Origin: Candidatus Izemoplasma sp.
GTDB taxonomy: Bacteria; Bacillota_I; Bacilli_A; Izemoplasmatales; Izemoplasmataceae
DNA: 64,000 bases
Assembly: GCA_036172455.1 (NCBI GenBank)
Contig: JAXKVY010000002.1
Location: forward strand, 124,001-188,000
Direction: 5' to 3'
Shown: positions 7,094 through 14,560 of the stretch, in pieces
Numbering within the stretch: position 1 is the stretch's first letter
How the letters are laid out: the number at the start of each line of letters is the position of its first letter
Program-made: the position numbers and the translations under genes
The notes under the pieces: generated by a model
What the model was told of the DNA's origin: nothing
What the model saw: the letters and a program-made list of their open reading frames with translations, nothing else
The model's database searches: none

Positions 7094-9817
7094 TTATGAA
7101 TTGACATTGTCTAAGACAGTCAGTAAGTCTTTTGCAGGCATTGCTTTATAGTAATAATATCCTTGAAAGAGATGGCAATCGATTGATAGTAAATAATCTT
7201 GTTGTGTTTTCGTCTCAACACCTTCACAAATCGGATCAAGCGCTAACTGTTTCGCTAAATTGACAATCCCTTGTGTGACTCTACCCGAATGTTTTTCAGG
7301 ATAATCCTTGATGAATAAGCGATCAATTTTGAGCCGATCAATGCTTAACTCTTGTAAATATTGTAGTGATGAATAGCCTGTTCCAAAATCATCGACTGCG
7401 ATGCATATACCAAGTTCTTTGAATTGTTTTAGTTTATTATTTACTAATTGGAAGTTTTTCGCAAACACACTTTCAGTAATTTCTATTTCAATTTGGCTTA
7501 AATCAATGGTATATTTACGAGCATATTCTTTTACTAATGGAATCAGTTGAGCATCCTTAAATTGATATGGTGATATATTTAGTGAGAATGTGATTGAATC
7601 ACTAATGCCGGCATTAATCATTTTAATTTGCCTGAATGTTTCTTCGATGATCCAGTGCCCTAACTCAATAATGTACCCCGTCTTCTCTGCCACCGTGATT
7701 AACTCTAATGGTGATACTTGACCAAGCTCATCATTATACCAACGTATCAAGGCTTCTGCCCCAATAATGGTTTTGGTGTAAGCATCATACTGAGGTTGAA
7801 ATTGAATCGTTAACTCTTTATTTGAAATCGCTTCACGTAAGAGTAAAACAAGCTTTGCTTCACGTTCATAATAAACTTGAATGTCTTTTGTGAACACATA
7901 GTATTTTTGTTCACTATGTTCTAAAGCATAATCCTTTGCTAAATAGGAAGCTTCAATCATCGAATAGATATCTAAATGTTTTGATGGATAAACTGCTACA
8001 CCTGCGATGGCATTGACATAGACATTATGACTTAATACTTTTAGAATCGATATCTCATTGTTTAATAAATTTTCAGTATACTTAATGACCTTGTCTTTTG
8101 CATCAAAAGCTGTGATACCAAGAATAAAAGTTCTTTTATCTACTTGCGCTAAAAATCCTTTACCATTAATACTTTCGGTTAATAGCGAAAGTATTTTTTG
8201 ATTAATCTGGGCCTCAGTCTTTTCTTCCTTTAAATAAATATTACTAACACTTAATACTTCAATATTTACGATACCAAATACGCCTTTATTATTCTTTATT
8301 GCTGTGTAACATAAATCTGTCAAGAGAGTTTTGTTTATCGCGGCATTATTACTATGAACTGATTTAACTAAATAGCGTTGATGTTCTCTCACATCTGTTA
8401 AGTCTGATGATATAGAGACATACGTCTCACCTTCTTCGCGTGATTGTGAAGGTAATGCTGTAATGGTCATCCGTTTTGGAAAATAGACCCCCGATTTTGT
8501 TTGTTCCCAAAGTTCACCGGTCCATGTTCCTTTTGCATTAATATCTTGCCACATATCTTCATAAAACTCAGCAGTATGCAAGCCCGATTGTAATACTTTT
8601 GTCGGCTTACCAATAACATCTTCTTTCGTGTAGCCTGTTTTTTGTTCAAACGCTTTATTGACATATGTAATAATCTGATTATTATTACTAATAATTACGA
8701 TATCATTGGTTTTATTTGCAATATTTTTCATAATTGCAAGCTGACTTAAGTCTCTTTTACGTAAGTAATAAATAGCACTGACAATTAAAGAAAGTCCAAT
8801 TAATAACCCGATGATGATTAAATCATCCACTGTTAGATGGAAAACCAAGTAATCTCTCTCTGAGTCAAAATAAGCATCGTCAATAACGCTATATAACTGC
8901 CATTCATAATGATATTCTTCTGGAACGTCAACGATATGCTCAAATGGATGGATACGGTGTTTATAGATTACAGAATCGGATAAAGTAAGGTAGTCTTCAT
9001 TATTGGAGAGGATAAAGGTACTTCCCTCAGTGTAATCATTTACAACCTTTTCTCCATCTCTGTCAGATAGCAACCAACCAAAGGTTTTACTGTCTGTTGT
9101 ATGATATAAATAATAACCTTCTTCGGTAATGAGTCCAGTCTCTACATACTCGTCCTTTATGATTGTGTTATTAAGTGAGTCATAGATTATATCAGTATCC
9201 GTTGTGACCACAAGCACACCTAAAAACGTGTCGTTACTATATAGGGGTGTGGCGACATGTAAGACTTGATTATATGGGGTGATTACTGAGCCATTATCTG
9301 ATTCTAATGTGAGCGGTGATATATATACTTCGTTATTTAATAATTGTGCTTCTAAAAAATAAGGTTCATTGCTTTGGTCCTTTAATACATCCCAAGTTAT
9401 GACCTCATTCGTCTCTTGACTAATGTGAATAAGCTCTTGACCCGTATTGTCTAGCAAGCGAATATCTTCAATCTTAGGCGTATTAATTGCCATACGTGAG
9501 AATAATCCTTTCACATCTTCTTTCGTCGTCGCAATGGGGGCTATTTTATAGCTTGCCATTTCATCGGAATTTTCAATAATTTGAAAGACATCAATTGTTT
9601 CTTCATAGAAATGCTTTACCGCGTAATTTACAATCTGTACTTCATATTGATGCTCTAAGTTCATAGATTTAATATCTTGTGTAACATTCATTTGATCAAT
9701 ATACCAAGAAATAATGATATATACTAAAACAAGCGGTAAAATAATGACTAAATACCGCTTAATTAAATGTGTCTTTTCATTATTACTAAGACGTCTAAAC
9801 TCCTCTGTTAATTTCAT
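7094..9817 (-). CDS. Membrane sensor c-di-GMP phosphodiesterase (PAS - degenerate GGDEF - EAL)
   Basis: About 907 residues. A transmembrane helix (about 22-40), a large extracytoplasmic sensory region (to about 330) and a second helix (about 331-351) suggest a Cache-like input, which I cannot name more precisely. PAS (about 360-475) and a GGDEF-like domain (about 500-640) follow; the GGDEF signature is replaced by VDKRTF, so no cyclase activity is expected. The EAL domain (about 650-905) keeps EALIRW, NISPYQF, EIEITES, DDFGTGYSSL, DRLKID and EGVET, as in active phosphodiesterases that open c-di-GMP to pGpG. GGTGA lies 7 bases before the ATG at 9817; the GTG three codons upstream sits inside that site. 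It is transcribed alone. Confidence 0.93.
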   Translation of the reverse strand: MKLTEEFRRLSNNEKTHLIKRYLVIILPLVLVYIIISWYIDQMNVTQDIKSMNLEHQYEVQIVNYAVKHFYEETIDVFQIIENSDEMASYKIAPIATTKEDVKGLFSRMAINTPKIEDIRLLDNTGQELIHISQETNEVITWDVLKDQSNEPYFLEAQLLNNEVYISPLTLESDNGSVITPYNQVLHVATPLYSNDTFLGVLVVTTDTDIIYDSLNNTIIKDEYVETGLITEEGYYLYHTTDSKTFGWLLSDRDGEKVVNDYTEGSTFILSNNEDYLTLSDSVIYKHRIHPFEHIVDVPEEYHYEWQLYSVIDDAYFDSERDYLVFHLTVDDLIIIGLLIGLSLIVSAIYYLRKRDLSQLAIMKNIANKTNDIVIISNNNQIITYVNKAFEQKTGYTKEDVIGKPTKVLQSGLHTAEFYEDMWQDINAKGTWTGELWEQTKSGVYFPKRMTITALPSQSREEGETYVSISSDLTDVREHQRYLVKSVHSNNAAINKTLLTDLCYTAIKNNKGVFGIVNIEVLSVSNIYLKEEKTEAQINQKILSLLTESINGKGFLAQVDKRTFILGITAFDAKDKVIKYTENLLNNEISILKVLSHNVYVNAIAGVAVYPSKHLDIYSMIEASYLAKDYALEHSEQKYYVFTKDIQVYYEREAKLVLLLREAISNKELTIQFQPQYDAYTKTIIGAEALIRWYNDELGQVSPLELITVAEKTGYIIELGHWIIEETFRQIKMINAGISDSITFSLNISPYQFKDAQLIPLVKEYARKYTIDLSQIEIEITESVFAKNFQLVNNKLKQFKELGICIAVDDFGTGYSSLQYLQELSIDRLKIDRLFIKDYPEKHSGRVTQGIVNLAKQLALDPICEGVETKTQQDYLLSIDCHLFQGYYYYKAMPAKDLLTVLDNVNS

Positions 9818-9979
9818 ACGTGTCACCAGGTGCTTTCAATATCCTTTGTATCTTTAATTATAATAAAAACACATGATATTACAAGGGATACACACAAGGA
9901 AGGATCGTGTTTTCCTAAATTAGTACTAGTACTAACTATAAATATCATATTTTAGTAGGTAAAGTCATAAATTAACCCT

Positions 9980-10939
9980 TTAGGATATTATTTCTAACAT
10001 CCCTTCATCAATACGTCTAGTCACTGTTTTTGTATAAGGTGTAAAATATTTCTCCCAAAAAACTCTTGCTAAAGGGTTCATCGTTTCATAATCTACCCCT
10101 AATTGAATGATCTTTTTATTATCTTTTAGATCGTTTACAGCGGTTAACAAAAGATGTTGACCAATGTATTTTTTACGTGCTTTTGGGGAAACAAAAAGTC
10201 ACGTCACATTCATCATAGTGGAGACATGTGAAATGAATGATTCACCATGTGGTTCTATTTTAATGTATCCAACAGGTGTTTTATGATCATAAGCAATCCA
10301 TAAATGGTGATTATCTGTGTAAAACCATTCGTCAAGTTCGCTTCTTATATCACCTTTACTGACAGGCATACATAACGGAGCTTCGGGGTAATATGATTGG
10401 TGACTGTCTTCTAAAGTTAACATATCTAAATAGGTTTCCTTTGATGCTTTTTTAATGGTTATAGTGGTAGGCTTCGGTGTTAATGGTGTAAGTGGTCTAA
10501 TCCCATCACTACATCGTTGTCCGAAATCATTTTTAAACCAAAAATCTGTTAAGATATGATTATGTTCAAATATTCTAACAACCCACGATAATCTTTTATG
10601 ATGAATCCAGGTTTTTGATACATGGTTTAACATTGTTTGATACATGGTGGCTGTTTTACTCGCTATAGAAGCATGTCCAAATAATGGCACAAAGGCACAT
10701 TTTTGATTACCGAAGAGTTCATCTCCAAGGATATAAAACATATAGCCTAAAAGCTGGCCATTTTCTCGTATTAAAATGCCTTGATGATGATCTAGTAACA
10801 TTTGTATTTTTTGCTCTAGCGATGATACTAAATCATCACCCTCTGGCAAACTTGAAACATGCGCTTTTTCTTGTTTATAGTTTGTGAGCCATAAAGCTAT
10901 TATATCTGCTTTATCACTATGTGTAATAGATTGTATCAT
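9980..10939 (-). pseudogene. GNAT acetyltransferase gene interrupted by an in-frame TGA
   Basis: The first 246 codons encode a GNAT-like protein and stop at TGA (10199-10201). The same frame then runs on for 72 clean codons to TAA at 9980-9982. The continuation is what a GNAT domain needs next: LFVSPKARKKYIGQHLL resembles the acetyl-CoA pyrophosphate loop region (consensus R/Q-x-x-G-x-G/A) of the family. Read through, the protein would have about 319 residues with two GNAT-like halves. Since TGA is a stop elsewhere here, this is a nonsense mutation (for example CGA to TGA), a sequence error, or unproven readthrough. GGAG precedes the ATG at 10939. It lies 21 bases downstream of the RsgA-type gene, probably in its operon. 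Confidence 0.8.
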
Positions 10940-10960
10940 AGCATCTCCTTTATAGTCTGT

Positions 10961-11899
10961 TTATTTTTGTTGTAATCGTTCCTTTTGTCGTCTTCTACGA
11001 TGATAGTAGGCTTGTACTTTAAGCATGTGATGATAACTAGCTAATCGTTCTTCTGATAGTTTTCCATCAGCCATTGCTGATTTAACAGCACATCCTGGTT
11101 CTGTTTCATGACTGCAATCACGAAATTTACATGTTGATGATAACTGTTTAATATCATCAAACGTCTCATCAACATCATCGTTTGTACTATGCATAATACG
11201 GATTCCTGGTGTATCGATAATTGCGCCACCAAATGGCAATGAAATCAACTCTCTATACGTTGTCGTGTGCCGTCCTTGTGCATCAGATAAACGGATCGTA
11301 TTTACAGCTAGTTTATTCTCATTTAATAAGGCATTTATCATACTTGATTTCCCAACACCACTACTGCCAATCAATACAACTGTTTGATCTTGAATCATTG
11401 CTTTTAACCGTTGGATGGTGTCTGGTTTATAGATACTTAAGGGATAAGCTTCTTTTTCAGTCTCTTGGATTACTTTATCAAGATATATCGCTTGGTTGTG
11501 AGTCAAGTCAGCTTTTGTTAAAAGTATCTCATAACAGATATTTTGTGCATTAACCAATTGGACTAAGCGCAACAATTTTTTACGATGAAAGTCCTCGTTC
11601 ATAGATAAACATATGAAGACTGTATCAATATTACTCGCAAGGACTTGTTCCTGATAATCACTCGTTATCGCAATCCGTTTTAAGAGATTATGCCGTTCAC
11701 AAATTCTTTCTATAATGCCTTCATTTGGATTTGACTGTCGAAACAAAACATAGTCTCCGACAGTAGGAAACTCTAATTTATTAGTTAAAATATACTTTAG
11801 TCTACCACTTAGTTGTAATTGATATATGTGGTGATCATATTCCGCTATGTACTCAGTATAGTTCACACGGATAATTCTTGTTTTTTCTAATGTTTTTAT
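10961..11899 (-). CDS. rsgA: RsgA-type ribosome-dependent GTPase, apparent AUA start
   Basis: A circularly permuted GTPase of about 312 residues. The order is an N-terminal OB fold (VGDYVLF near residue 50), the G domain with G4 (TKAD), then G1 (GSSGVGKSS) and G3 (DTPGIR), and a C-terminal zinc site (C-x5-C-x-H-x5-C). RsgA releases assembly factors during late 30S maturation. Starting at 11899, the first codon is ATA: AAAGGAGG ends exactly 8 bases upstream, the spacing used by neighbouring genes, and no ATG/GTG/TTG lies at that distance. In-frame ATG and TTG codons further upstream fall inside the structured leader. It may be a paralogue if another rsgA exists elsewhere. The broken GNAT gene follows it. 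Confidence 0.85.
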   Translation of the reverse strand: MKTLEKTRIIRVNYTEYIAEYDHHIYQLQLSGRLKYILTNKLEFPTVGDYVLFRQSNPNEGIIERICERHNLLKRIAITSDYQEQVLASNIDTVFICLSMNEDFHRKKLLRLVQLVNAQNICYEILLTKADLTHNQAIYLDKVIQETEKEAYPLSIYKPDTIQRLKAMIQDQTVVLIGSSGVGKSSMINALLNENKLAVNTIRLSDAQGRHTTTYRELISLPFGGAIIDTPGIRIMHSTNDDVDETFDDIKQLSSTCKFRDCSHETEPGCAVKSAMADGKLSEERLASYHHMLKVQAYYHRRRRQKERLQQK

Positions 11900-11907
11900 G
11901 CGTGTTA

Positions 11908-12028
11908 CCTCCTTTCTATATAATTTACTAGTCAAGGAAGATACAGGCATACAAAAAGGACCTACACGGCAGGTCCTCAACTTTAAATATGCAGGGTCTA
12001 CTTTAGTGTAGTGATGTATCTTCGCTTG
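11908..12028 (-). promoter_or_regulatory. Structured leader RNA with three-way junction upstream of the RsgA-type gene
   Basis: On the minus-strand transcript a long closing stem pairs 12015-12028 with 11933-11945 (13 bp with one bulged base). It encloses a small hairpin (CTAC/GTAG, 12011-11998) and a longer arm made of GCATA/TATGC (11992-11988 with 11951-11947) capped by AGGACCT/AGGTCCT (7 bp, 7-base loop, 11977-11957). The inner hairpin is followed by five U and looks like a short intrinsic terminator. The 3' strand of the closing stem contains CUUCCUU, which could instead pair with the AAGGAGG ribosome site of the GTPase gene (11908-11914). It matches no riboswitch class I know. Confidence 0.6.
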
Positions 12029-12051
12029 TCAATAAAATGCTTTGTTTTCAT
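11998..12051 (-). CDS. 17-codon upstream reading frame (putative leader peptide) before the RsgA-type gene
   Basis: The ATG at 12049-12051 is preceded by AAAAGGAG nine bases upstream. The frame reads MKTKHFIDKRRYITTLK and ends at TAG (11998-12000). Codons 9-13 (Lys-Arg-Arg-Tyr-Ile) form the 5' strand of the closing stem of the structured leader, so a ribosome on them would prevent that stem. The Lys-Arg-Arg run fits the basic-X-basic pattern described for macrolide-arrest leader peptides, though that alone is weak evidence. A leader-peptide attenuator is the best explanation, inferred from layout only. Confidence 0.55.
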   Translation of the reverse strand: MKTKHFIDKRRYITTLK

Positions 12052-12089
12052 AGTACATCACTCCTTTTAGGATATAGTTTGTCTCCACT

Positions 12090-12120
12090 AATATACTACA
12101 CAACTTTTTTATCATGTCAA
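12090..12120 (-). promoter_or_regulatory. Promoter of the leader-rsgA-GNAT unit
   Basis: On the minus strand a perfect TTGACA (12115-12120) is followed 16 bases later by TAGTAT (12093-12098), or 19 bases later by TATATT (12090-12095). Transcription would begin near 12083-12086, giving a leader of about 185 bases. Confidence 0.65.
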
Positions 12121-12127
12121 TCTTATT

Positions 12128-13144
12128 TTATAGATTATTAATCACTGTTTCAATCGCATCAACCAATGGCCAAGTCCCATCATGGGTATTAGATATCACT
12201 GTGAAAATGGATTGTTTTTTTGGATTATATGACGATTTGAATGATACGCCTGCGTCTTCTCCTGAAAGAATGAGTCGATACACATCCTGAACCTTTTCTA
12301 GCCATAAGCCTAGTCCATACAAAATTGTATCCGATTGGTACTCTAGTGTTGCCATTTCATTTAATGTCTCTTGTTTTATGATGTTACCTGTTAATAACGC
12401 TTGCCAAAATAATGCCATATCTGTCACTGTTGTATATAATCCCCCATCACCCCCAGCGATAATTGGTAAATGATACTGATTTGTTTTATATGACCCATCA
12501 GGTAACAGAATATATCCTAACGCTGTATTAAATGGTAGTTGATCAAATCGATAAGCACCTGAATATTCCATCTTGGCCTTATCGAATATCTCTTGTTTAA
12601 TCCAGTCATGATAGTCGCCTGTTAAACGCTCAATAATAATAGCTAATAAAACATACCCGCTATTATTATATTTAAATTTAGTGCCCGGCTCAAACTCCAT
12701 TGGTAAATCTGGCATTAATGGTATATAATCGGAAGGTTTTTCTAAGGCATACCATGGCAAATCTAGAAATAAATTCGATTCATCGTCTAATTGACTTTCA
12801 TCAAAATAATCAGGAATACCAGAGGTATGCGATAATAAGTGTCTAATAGTAACTGATTGATTATAATTTAAAAAAGGTGTTTTAATGTGCGAAAACGCAT
12901 GATCATCAAGTTGACATTTACCCTCTTCAACTAAACGCATTATCCCAAGTGCCGTAAAAAACTTTGTCCCAGAAGCAATACCAAACCGAGTATTTATTGT
13001 AATGGGTAGTTTCTCACTTTTATGCCGGTATCCAGCAACTGTTTCATATATTAGTTCATCTTGATAATACAATTGCGCAACACCGGAGAAACCTATTGTA
13101 TCTACAACCTTACCTAATCTTTGTTGGATATCTGCTTTGTGCAT
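12128..13144 (-). CDS. Serine hydrolase, beta-lactamase class C / esterase family
   Basis: A 338-residue penicillin-binding-protein-like serine hydrolase. The nucleophile motif S-x-x-K is seen in SGTKFF (about residues 54-59), the second motif Y-x-N in YNNSGY (about 161), and a GGDGGLYTT stretch (about 230) sits where the third motif lies. The family includes esterases, D-amino-acid peptidases and beta-lactamases; the substrate cannot be told from sequence. No signal peptide is obvious, so it is probably cytoplasmic, and a role in wall metabolism is not implied. The ribosome binding site is poor. It is divergent from the CRP/FNR gene, and its promoter should lie in the shared 150-base gap. 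Confidence 0.85.
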   Translation of the reverse strand: MHKADIQQRLGKVVDTIGFSGVAQLYYQDELIYETVAGYRHKSEKLPITINTRFGIASGTKFFTALGIMRLVEEGKCQLDDHAFSHIKTPFLNYNQSVTIRHLLSHTSGIPDYFDESQLDDESNLFLDLPWYALEKPSDYIPLMPDLPMEFEPGTKFKYNNSGYVLLAIIIERLTGDYHDWIKQEIFDKAKMEYSGAYRFDQLPFNTALGYILLPDGSYKTNQYHLPIIAGGDGGLYTTVTDMALFWQALLTGNIIKQETLNEMATLEYQSDTILYGLGLWLEKVQDVYRLILSGEDAGVSFKSSYNPKKQSIFTVISNTHDGTWPLVDAIETVINNL

Positions 13145-13234
13145 CGTTTTATTTCAATTCTTTTATATTTCCATTATTAGTATACCAAATATCTTGTTAT
13201 ATATCATAAATTTCAAAAATAACTTGTAATTTAC

Positions 13235-13275
13235 TGACATATGTCATACTCTGTAATCATACTTTTTATTATACT
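13235..13275 (+). promoter_or_regulatory. CRP/FNR-type palindrome and promoter of the regulator gene
   Basis: TGACATATGTCA (13235-13246) is a perfect 12-base palindrome of the form TGACA-N2-TGTCA. A good -10 box, TATACT (13270-13275), places the transcription start near 13282, so the palindrome centre is at about -41.5, the classic class II activator position. No good -35 box is present, as expected for an activator-dependent promoter. Confidence 0.55.
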
Positions 13276-13295
13276 AGTAGTATTAGGAGGTTTTT

Positions 13296-13982
13296 ATGAC
13301 TATTAATGATAAAATAGATTTAATTTTTAACAAATATTTGACAAAACATCGCATAGATTCAGTACAGATTGTTAACTTTGAAGTAGGACAAGTAATCATC
13401 AAAGAAGGTGAACCTATGCAAAACTTGTATTTCACCTTAGAAGGTAAAACAAAAGTATTTAAAGAATATGAAAACGGTAAGACGTTCTTACTTGGATTTT
13501 TTGATGAGATTAATATCTTAGGTGACATTGAATATTTCCATAACATACCCGCTTCATGTACCGTAAAAGTTGTAGAGCCGATAAAAGCGATTAAAATTTC
13601 ATTTTCAGCAATTAATATGTTTTATAAAGATGATGTGTCATTCGTGACAAATATGTTATTACAATTATCGAAAAAAGTATTACATAATAATTTAATAACA
13701 GCAAATAATATGGTGTATCCACTTCATGTACGCTTAGCAAGTTATCTCTTATCAATCTGTCCTGATAACTCACAGTACACACTCCCAAATTTGGAAGATT
13801 TAAGTAATAATTTAGGATCGAGTTATCGTCATTTATTCCGCAAATTAAGAGAGTTTGAAAACGACAATTTGATTCAACGAAATCGCCGTGAAGTATGCAT
13901 CTTAGACCGTAACAAACTAACTGAAATAGCCCGAGGAAATATATACGAAAGTCCATTAAAAGATGAAAGCTCGTTTGCATAA
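13296..13982 (+). CDS. CRP/FNR-family transcriptional regulator
   Basis: 228 residues: a cyclic-nucleotide-binding-type beta-barrel (about 20-115, with VGQVIIKEGEPMQNLYF and a later GDIEYF stretch), a dimerisation helix (about 118-140) and a C-terminal winged helix-turn-helix (about 165-215, LEDLSNNLGSSYRHLFRKLREF). No N-terminal cysteine cluster of the FNR kind is present, so an Fe-S cluster is unlikely. The effector is unknown; the architecture resembles YeiL-like regulators. AGGAGG lies just before the ATG. The stop overlaps the downstream YdcZ-type transporter gene by about 20 bases, implying translational coupling. A palindrome at -41.5 suggests self-activation. Confidence 0.9.
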   Translation: MTINDKIDLIFNKYLTKHRIDSVQIVNFEVGQVIIKEGEPMQNLYFTLEGKTKVFKEYENGKTFLLGFFDEINILGDIEYFHNIPASCTVKVVEPIKAIKISFSAINMFYKDDVSFVTNMLLQLSKKVLHNNLITANNMVYPLHVRLASYLLSICPDNSQYTLPNLEDLSNNLGSSYRHLFRKLREFENDNLIQRNRREVCILDRNKLTEIARGNIYESPLKDESSFA

Positions 13983-14412
13983 AATGACCATCATTGCACT
14001 TCCGTTAATTGCTGGGCTAGCAATTACACTGCAAAGTGTCCTTAACAATCGGTTTGGTAGAGAGGCTGGTATGCTTGAAGTTGTTATTTTTGTGCATTTC
14101 TTTGGCCTACTACTTGCGTTAGCTATCTATTTGTTTTTAGGTAATTCACTGGCTACATTAGTAAAAAATTATAAATTCATAATTACAATCGCCGGATTTA
14201 TGGGCGTTGCGATTGTCTACACCACTGCCTTGAGTATTTCTAATATTGGTGTAACAGAAACAATTATGATTTCCATTTTTGCCCAAATTGCCTTTTCAAA
14301 GATTATTGATCATTTTGGCCTTTTTGGCGTTGGTGTTGAAAAACTATCAGGCTATGAAGCACTAGCAATCGTCTTAATGATTATCAGCGTCATCCTGTTA
14401 CGGATTAAATAA
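13963..14412 (+). CDS. DMT-superfamily membrane protein, YdcZ type
   Basis: 149 residues with about five hydrophobic helices, beginning with IIALPLIAGLAITLQSVLNNRFG. The asparagine/arginine-containing loop and half-transporter length are typical of the YdcZ (DUF606) branch of drug/metabolite transporters, which may act as dimers. The substrate is unknown. The start is either the ATG at 13963 inside the regulator gene or the ATG at 13984; neither has a strong ribosome site, which supports coupled translation. The overlap with a CRP/FNR gene suggests the regulator senses or controls what this protein moves. A strong terminator follows. Confidence 0.8.
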   Translation: MKARLHKMTIIALPLIAGLAITLQSVLNNRFGREAGMLEVVIFVHFFGLLLALAIYLFLGNSLATLVKNYKFIITIAGFMGVAIVYTTALSISNIGVTETIMISIFAQIAFSKIIDHFGLFGVGVEKLSGYEALAIVLMIISVILLRIK

Positions 14413-14440
14413 ACATGTGAGCAAATCACATGTTTTTTTT
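14413..14440 (+). terminator. Terminator of the CRP/FNR-YdcZ operon
   Basis: ACATGTGA (14413-14420) pairs with TCACATGT (14426-14433) around a 5-base loop, followed by a run of eight T starting at the stem end. Confidence 0.9.
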
Positions 14441-14491
14441 AACGGGTGTAAAGTCCATTTTATGTTTTAATAGAAGATATTAGAAATATTA

Positions 14492-14520
14492 TTGTAAGTT
14501 GTAAAGTTACATGATAAAAT
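14492..14520 (+). promoter_or_regulatory. Probable promoter of the HD-GYP gene
   Basis: TTGTAA (14492-14497), a 17-base spacer and TAAAAT (14515-14520), 40 bases before the ATG. Confidence 0.5.
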
Positions 14521-14560
14521 AGTTTAATAGACAAAACAAAGTGTCCATGGGGGAATAAGC

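Noticed and set aside
10199-10201. TGA read as tryptophan (mycoplasma code)
   Set aside because: alaS, ruvX, trmR, the DUF45 gene and the HD-GYP gene end in TGA, several overlapping the next start, and tryptophan is encoded by TGG.
11900-11980. Longer N-terminus of the RsgA-type protein starting at an upstream TTG or ATG
   Set aside because: The extra residues are encoded by the structured leader, do not resemble the RsgA N-terminus, and would bypass the strong AAAGGAGG site.
11930-12030. Known riboswitch class (purine, TPP, SAM, c-di-GMP, THF, preQ1, fluoride) in the RsgA-type leader
   Set aside because: None of the diagnostic conserved sequences of those classes is present; the upstream reading frame fits a leader-peptide mechanism better.
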